Positions 13,489 through 16,386 of a DNA stretch of 16,386 nt are shown here, piece after piece; within the stretch, counting starts at the first letter, position 1; each line of letters opens with the position of its first letter. A model generated the notes under the pieces. The model did not search any database, was not told the origin of the DNA, and saw only the letters and a list, made by a program, of their open reading frames with translations. Position numbers and translations under genes: made by a program. This DNA comes from CAWUIO01 sp963922455 (GTDB taxonomy: Bacteria > Bacteroidota > Bacteroidia > Cytophagales > Microscillaceae). Where the stretch lies: positions 1-16,386 of the forward strand of contig CAWUIO010000133.1 of assembly GCA_963922455.1 (NCBI GenBank). The letters are read 5' to 3'.

Positions 13489-13803
13489 ATGAAATTAATA
13501 GAAGACCTGTTCCAAGATAAACCCAATCGATGGGGGCTACGAGGAGATCCTCATATGTGGCAAGAATTGAGAAACTCCCTGAATCGTATAACAAAAAATC
13601 TAAATCAAATTGAATTTGAAGAGGAGTTGGAGAAACAATTCTACAGGATTGTACAACAGAAGGGAAAGCAGATCTCAAATGAAACAGTTTGGTTTGAAAG
13701 CTTTCCTCAATTTGGGATGTCAGGTGGATCCATCTCGATGAAGTGGTGGCAAGAAACGGGACTTCCTTGGATTAAAGAAAAATATAAAGAATTAACTAAA
13801 TAA
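13489..13803 (+). CDS. small WGLRGDP-motif hypothetical protein
   Basis: A 104-residue soluble, cytoplasmic-looking protein without signal peptide or membrane segment. It starts MKLIEDLFQDKPNRWGLRGDPHMW and has a helical middle with charged residues and a C-terminal part with FPQFGMSGGSISMKWWQ. The WGLRGDP...W and GMSxGxxS...W patterns belong to a widespread family of small bacterial proteins of unknown function, as far as I can recall; nothing catalytic can be named. ATG 13489 places the conserved part right after the start; the upstream sequence is AT-rich without a Shine-Dalgarno site. It is the last gene of the AT-rich block, separated by ~160 bp from the previous gene. Confidence 0.75.
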   Translation: MKLIEDLFQDKPNRWGLRGDPHMWQELRNSLNRITKNLNQIEFEEELEKQFYRIVQQKGKQISNETVWFESFPQFGMSGGSISMKWWQETGLPWIKEKYKELTK

Positions 13804-13932
13804 CCCTCCTGCCGATCGAGTAGAGGGCCCTGATTCCCAGAGCCAGGACACGCCTCCCCCCCGTATAAGACTGTCTGATAAGCCAATATACTGATCTTAA
13901 AAGCTCAGAACTCCCTACTTCAAGCCAAACCT

Positions 13933-14033
13933 GGCTTAGGGATGGGCGCTCTTCATTAAAAGGAGTGGGCTGTGACCCGCGCTGGTAGACATTTTCTCCT
14001 TCGTAGCCCTATTTTTTAGCGCGGGCAAGCCCC
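13933..14033 (-). repeat. structured interspersed element, short copy D
   Basis: On the minus strand it begins GGGGCTTGCCCGCGCT (14018-14033), identical over 16 bases to the start of copy B, and ends GCCCATCCCTAAGCC (13933-13947). Arms GCCCGCGC (14019-14026) and GCGCGGGT (13975-13982) pair with one G-T wobble over a 36-nt loop. The ~75-base block between the second arm and the end in copies A-C is reduced to about 40 bases of different sequence. Confidence 0.75.
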
Positions 14034-14109
14034 AACATGTTTCTTTGGGAGACTTAGCAAAATAGCATGTTCCCCTTTCCAAGCTTGCTAGTTTTTCGGA
14101 CAGCCCTAT

Positions 14110-14142
14110 ACCACCGTACATACAGACCTCGTATACGGCGGT
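14110..14142 (-). other. 33-nt hairpin resembling group II intron domain V (possible remnant)
   Basis: On the minus strand ACCGCCGTA (14134-14142) pairs with TACGGTGGT (14110-14118) over 9 bp with one G-T wobble, closing a 15-nt apical part. Size, the nine-pair lower stem and the CCG...CGG motif recall domain V of group II introns, but the upper stem is short, the usual catalytic triad cannot be confirmed and no reverse transcriptase frame is nearby. At most a decayed remnant. Confidence 0.3.
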
Positions 14143-14360
14143 CCATCAAAGTATAATAGTCAGCCCCTACTCTAACAATTGTAATTAATCCTATTAAATT
14201 CAGCCCAAGCATTCATCTGAGCAGATTACTTTCCCGCCTGCATTGTGTTTTTATACTGACGATGGTCTGAAGAATAAGAACAGAAACCTCCCGCCGAAAC
14301 TGCCTCCTGAGGGCAATTCCAGAAAAGCAAGGGCCAAAACCCTAGCCAAACCAGAATAGT

Positions 14361-15827
14361 TTAGCGCTCAAAAACGATTTTCTGATTCTTTACTTTTTCG
14401 TAGCAGGGATCATCATATGGATTAGCCAGGGTATTTAAAAATTCCTTGGCCAAATGCTGACCACAGCGGTTATCCGAAACCCCGTGGCCAGTCCGGGGAA
14501 ACACTACATAATAATGATTACTAAAATATTGCCGGATAGACTGGCTATAATAAACCGGAGTGATAGGGTCATATCCCCCGGCCATAATCAAGATGGGAAC
14601 ATCGCTAGGTAGGGCCTTTGTACTTGCCAGATTGGAGGTAAACCTCTTATCGCCGAAAAAATATTGTTGATACCCATCAAAAACGTGAAAAGCCGAGTAT
14701 TTTTCTAAACTCTGGGCCGAGATCTCCTAGGCTTTTTCCTGAAAAGGTTTATGGTCATACACATAGTTGATAAGCCCCACTCCATTATAGTTATCCACTA
14801 AAACCTCCTCTAAACTACTCAAAATACGCTGCAAGACTGATTTATTGCCCTGACTCAATTTATGTAAGAGAAAAGGCATCGTGCTGTAGTTTCCTTCTTG
14901 GTACAAGAGCTGGTGTATGATCCCATTTACCTCCTGCTTATTCAGGAAGGCCATTCTTCCCTGGGGCAATTTAACTTTTAGAGGTTTTTCATCCAATGAC
15001 AGGAGAAAACGCTCTAAATTTTCTCTTAAGTCTGGATACTTTTTCTGGCAAAAGGGATCATTTTCACAATCCTCCAAAATATGGTTTAGGCTCTTGGCAT
15101 AATCTTCTGTCATCCCACTGTTTATGGGGAAATCTAGGGGACAATTCGAGTCCAAAATCACCGACCGGATCTTGACCTCCGATTGGCGTATGAATTGAAA
15201 AATCGCCTTAGTACCGTAAGAAACCCCAAACAAATTATATTCCTCATAGGCCAATGCCTTGGCCAATACAACCCCATCGCGGGCTTTATTATCGGTGCCA
15301 TATTGATTAAAATCAATGCCTTGCTGCTCCAATTTATCCAAACAGTCATCAAAATAAGCCTTTTGCTTGCTCTCAAACGTAGCATAGGAATGATTCGCTA
15401 TAAAATTTCCCATAACCTGTGAGCCTAACTCTCCACACAGTTTGGGCTTCGAGTACCCGGTACCTCTATAATCATACAGTATCAAGTCATTGCGGGAGCT
15501 TAAAAAACTATTTTTGTAAAACGGAAGGTTCTTAAGGGTTCTTGCCCCCCAGCCCCCCATAAAAAACATAGTAGCATCCTTTCTGGATTTATCCGGCTTG
15601 GCAGCTTTTATGAGGATAAAAGCCACTTGGAGTAAGCGCCCCTCCGGCTTGATATAATCTTCGGGTACCGTGATGTATCCAAACTTCATACGATCTGTGG
15701 GTATTTGATCGATAGGCTCAAGAAATGACCCCGTCCACGTGATTTTCCCCAGGGTATCACCCAATAAAAATTGGGGACTACAAAGCACAAAAAAGAAAAG
15801 AAGTCCCCAGTCTAGCCGAACGTTCAT
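14361..15827 (-). pseudogene. secreted alpha/beta hydrolase (S33/TAP-like peptidase) interrupted by an in-frame amber codon
   Basis: Read from ATG 15827 the gene has a signal peptide (LLFFFVLCSPQFLLG), then an alpha/beta hydrolase core: FMGGWGART near the oxyanion region, LYDYRGTGYS, and nucleophile GVSYG (Ser203), followed by a cap region with Cys residues (ENDPFCQKKYP). A TAG at 14727-14729 stops it at residue 366. The same frame then continues without any shift as EISAQSLEKYSAFHVFDGYQQ to a TAA at 14361, with acid GGYDPITP (Asp420) and RTGHGVSD (His448) of the catalytic triad in the TAP-like C-terminal domain. Total 488 codons, normal for exported tripeptidyl-aminopeptidase-type enzymes. 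One base change (CAG, GAG or similar to TAG) explains the break; the short product would lack two triad residues. Sequencing error or readthrough are alternatives. Confidence 0.85.
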
Positions 15828-15933
15828 AGATGTATAGTTTAGGGTATAGGGTGAGTAGTATGCTTATAATTTAATAAATTTATCGTAAGCTCAAGGTATA
15901 CAATAAGACATAAAATCAAAAAATGCCCAGTTT

Positions 15934-16060
15934 GGGGCTTCCCCGCGCTGTATACGTCTGTGCCCTATTCAAAAACGTGCCTGCGCGGGTCGGGCTCTCG
16001 CTACTCGCCTGCCCCCCGCAGGCCATTTCGGGCTCAAACAGGCCGCTCCATCCCTAAGCT
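15934..16060 (+). repeat. structured interspersed element, copy C
   Basis: It begins GGGGCTTCCCCGCGCT (15934-15949), one base different from copy B, and ends CTCCATCCCTAAGCT (16046-16060). Arms CCCGCGC (15942-15948) and GCGCGGG (15983-15989) pair over 7 bp across a 34-nt loop. The downstream block shares CGGGCT-TCGCTACTCGC and CTCAAACAGGCCGCT with copies A and B. It lies upstream of the broken hydrolase gene and next to the tandem repeat. Confidence 0.85.
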
Positions 16061-16160
16061 GAAGAAGAAGCGAGAAGCGAGAGGAGAGAGGAGAGCCGGG
16101 AACCGGGAGCCGAGACTCATTTGCTATGCTATCAAACAGGGGTGAAATAAGTACAAAACC

Positions 16161-16187
16161 TGTCATTTCGACCGCAGGGAGAAATCT
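16161..16187. repeat. REP-like palindromic motif (first copy)
   Basis: The motif TGTCATTTCGACCGCAGG plus GAGAAATCT carries ATTTC (16165-16169) pairing with GAAAT (16181-16185). It resembles the short extragenic repeats of the 'GAGATTTCTC...CGAAATGACA' kind that I recall as abundant in Bacteroidota genomes. Confidence 0.6.
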
Positions 16188-16337
16188 TAACCCTAGGGGG
16201 ATGAGGCGTTTTAATTTAAGACCTAATTCCTGATTACTCCAGCCCTAAGATCTCTCTATGCCAGCAAGAGAGCCGGGAACCGGGAGCCGAGACTCATTTG
16301 CTATGCTATCAAACAGGGGTGAAATAAGTACAAAACC

Positions 16338-16364
16338 TGTCATTTCGACCGCAGGGAGAAATCT
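16338..16364. repeat. REP-like palindromic motif (second copy)
   Basis: Identical to the motif at 16161-16187, 177 bp further on, inside the second unit of the tandem repeat. Confidence 0.6.
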
Positions 16365-16386
16365 TAACCCTAGGGGGATGAGGCGT

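Larger units (their letters stand above)
13804..14360. other. gene-free stretch with repeat remnants
   Basis: No convincing gene on either strand. It holds element copy D (13933-14033), the hairpin at 14110-14142, and otherwise sequence that I cannot assign. It looks like accumulated mobile-element debris at the end of the accessory block. Confidence 0.6.
16091..16386. repeat. tandem repeat with 177-bp period, running off the window
   Basis: Bases 16091-16209 and 16268-16386 are identical over all 119 positions that can be compared, with a period of 177 bp. The second unit is cut by the window edge, so more copies may follow. The unit contains the purine-rich GGGAACCGGGAG, a unique-looking AT-rich part and the REP-like motif noted separately. 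No protein is encoded that fits either strand convincingly. Confidence 0.92.

Noticed and set aside
13388..13678. Minus-strand frame with a hydrophobic stretch near 13500
   Set aside because: It overlaps the better-supported plus-strand WGLRGDP gene and an AT-rich spacer; hydrophobicity follows from base composition.
13463..13809. AACCCTCC on both sides of the WGLRGDP gene as a target-site duplication
   Set aside because: Only 8 bases, not at symmetric positions, and without terminal inverted repeats; chance is likely enough.
15960..16166. Short frames on both strands over copy C and the tandem repeat
   Set aside because: They run through repeat sequence, have arginine-rich or unnatural composition and are not kept in the other element copies.
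16091..16386. CRISPR array
   Set aside because: Two units of 177 bp without regular short repeat-spacer structure and no cas genes.

Overview
The window looks like chromosomal DNA of a Bacteroidota bacterium, possibly of the Saprospiria/Cytophagia type. The grounds are a Bacteroidota-style lnb (DUF4105) gene, a batB-batC pair, an OmpA protein with calcium-binding type 3 repeats, TAnnTTTG promoter boxes (one with a matching TTTG box exactly 19 nt upstream), and near absence of Shine-Dalgarno sequences. The genus cannot be fixed from the sequence.

Region 1 (1-10400) is a densely packed, moderately GC-rich core. It runs: 3' end of an OmpA-family gene; a class I methyltransferase; a lipoprotein N-acyltransferase-like membrane protein (lnb, minus strand) divergent from ribD (riboflavin synthesis); an unknown membrane-anchored protein; a membrane-attached protein kinase; a probable lipoprotein joining HEAT repeats to a cyclophilin domain; and a two-gene minus-strand operon, batB-batC. 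Region 2 (10458-10862) is a tRNA cluster, Ser(GCT)-Pro(TGG)-Arg(TCT), with a very good promoter and two hairpin-plus-T-run terminators.

Region 3 (10863-13803) lies directly behind the tRNA cluster, is clearly more AT-rich, and carries four small unrelated genes: a RidA-like protein without the usual catalytic arginine, a frameshifted TIMP/NTR-like exported protein, an exported protein with a TonB-C-like domain, and a small WGLRGDP-motif protein. Three of the genes are followed by CAACAA, and two are bracketed by short inverted repeats, which gives the block a gene-cassette look. Region 4 (13804-16386) is mostly decayed or repetitive: repeat elements, a secreted alpha/beta hydrolase gene cut by one in-frame amber codon, and a 177-bp-period tandem repeat running off the window end.

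The most interesting observation is a family of five intergenic elements (4644-4774 minus, 8456-8585 plus, 10993-11075 minus, 13933-14033 minus, 15934-16060 plus). Each starts with GGGGCT, forms a stem across a 33-36 nt loop, and ends in ATCCCT(A/C)A. The stem arms differ between copies but change together, so pairing is kept. That is the signature of a selected RNA or single-stranded DNA structure and not of simple sequence repetition.
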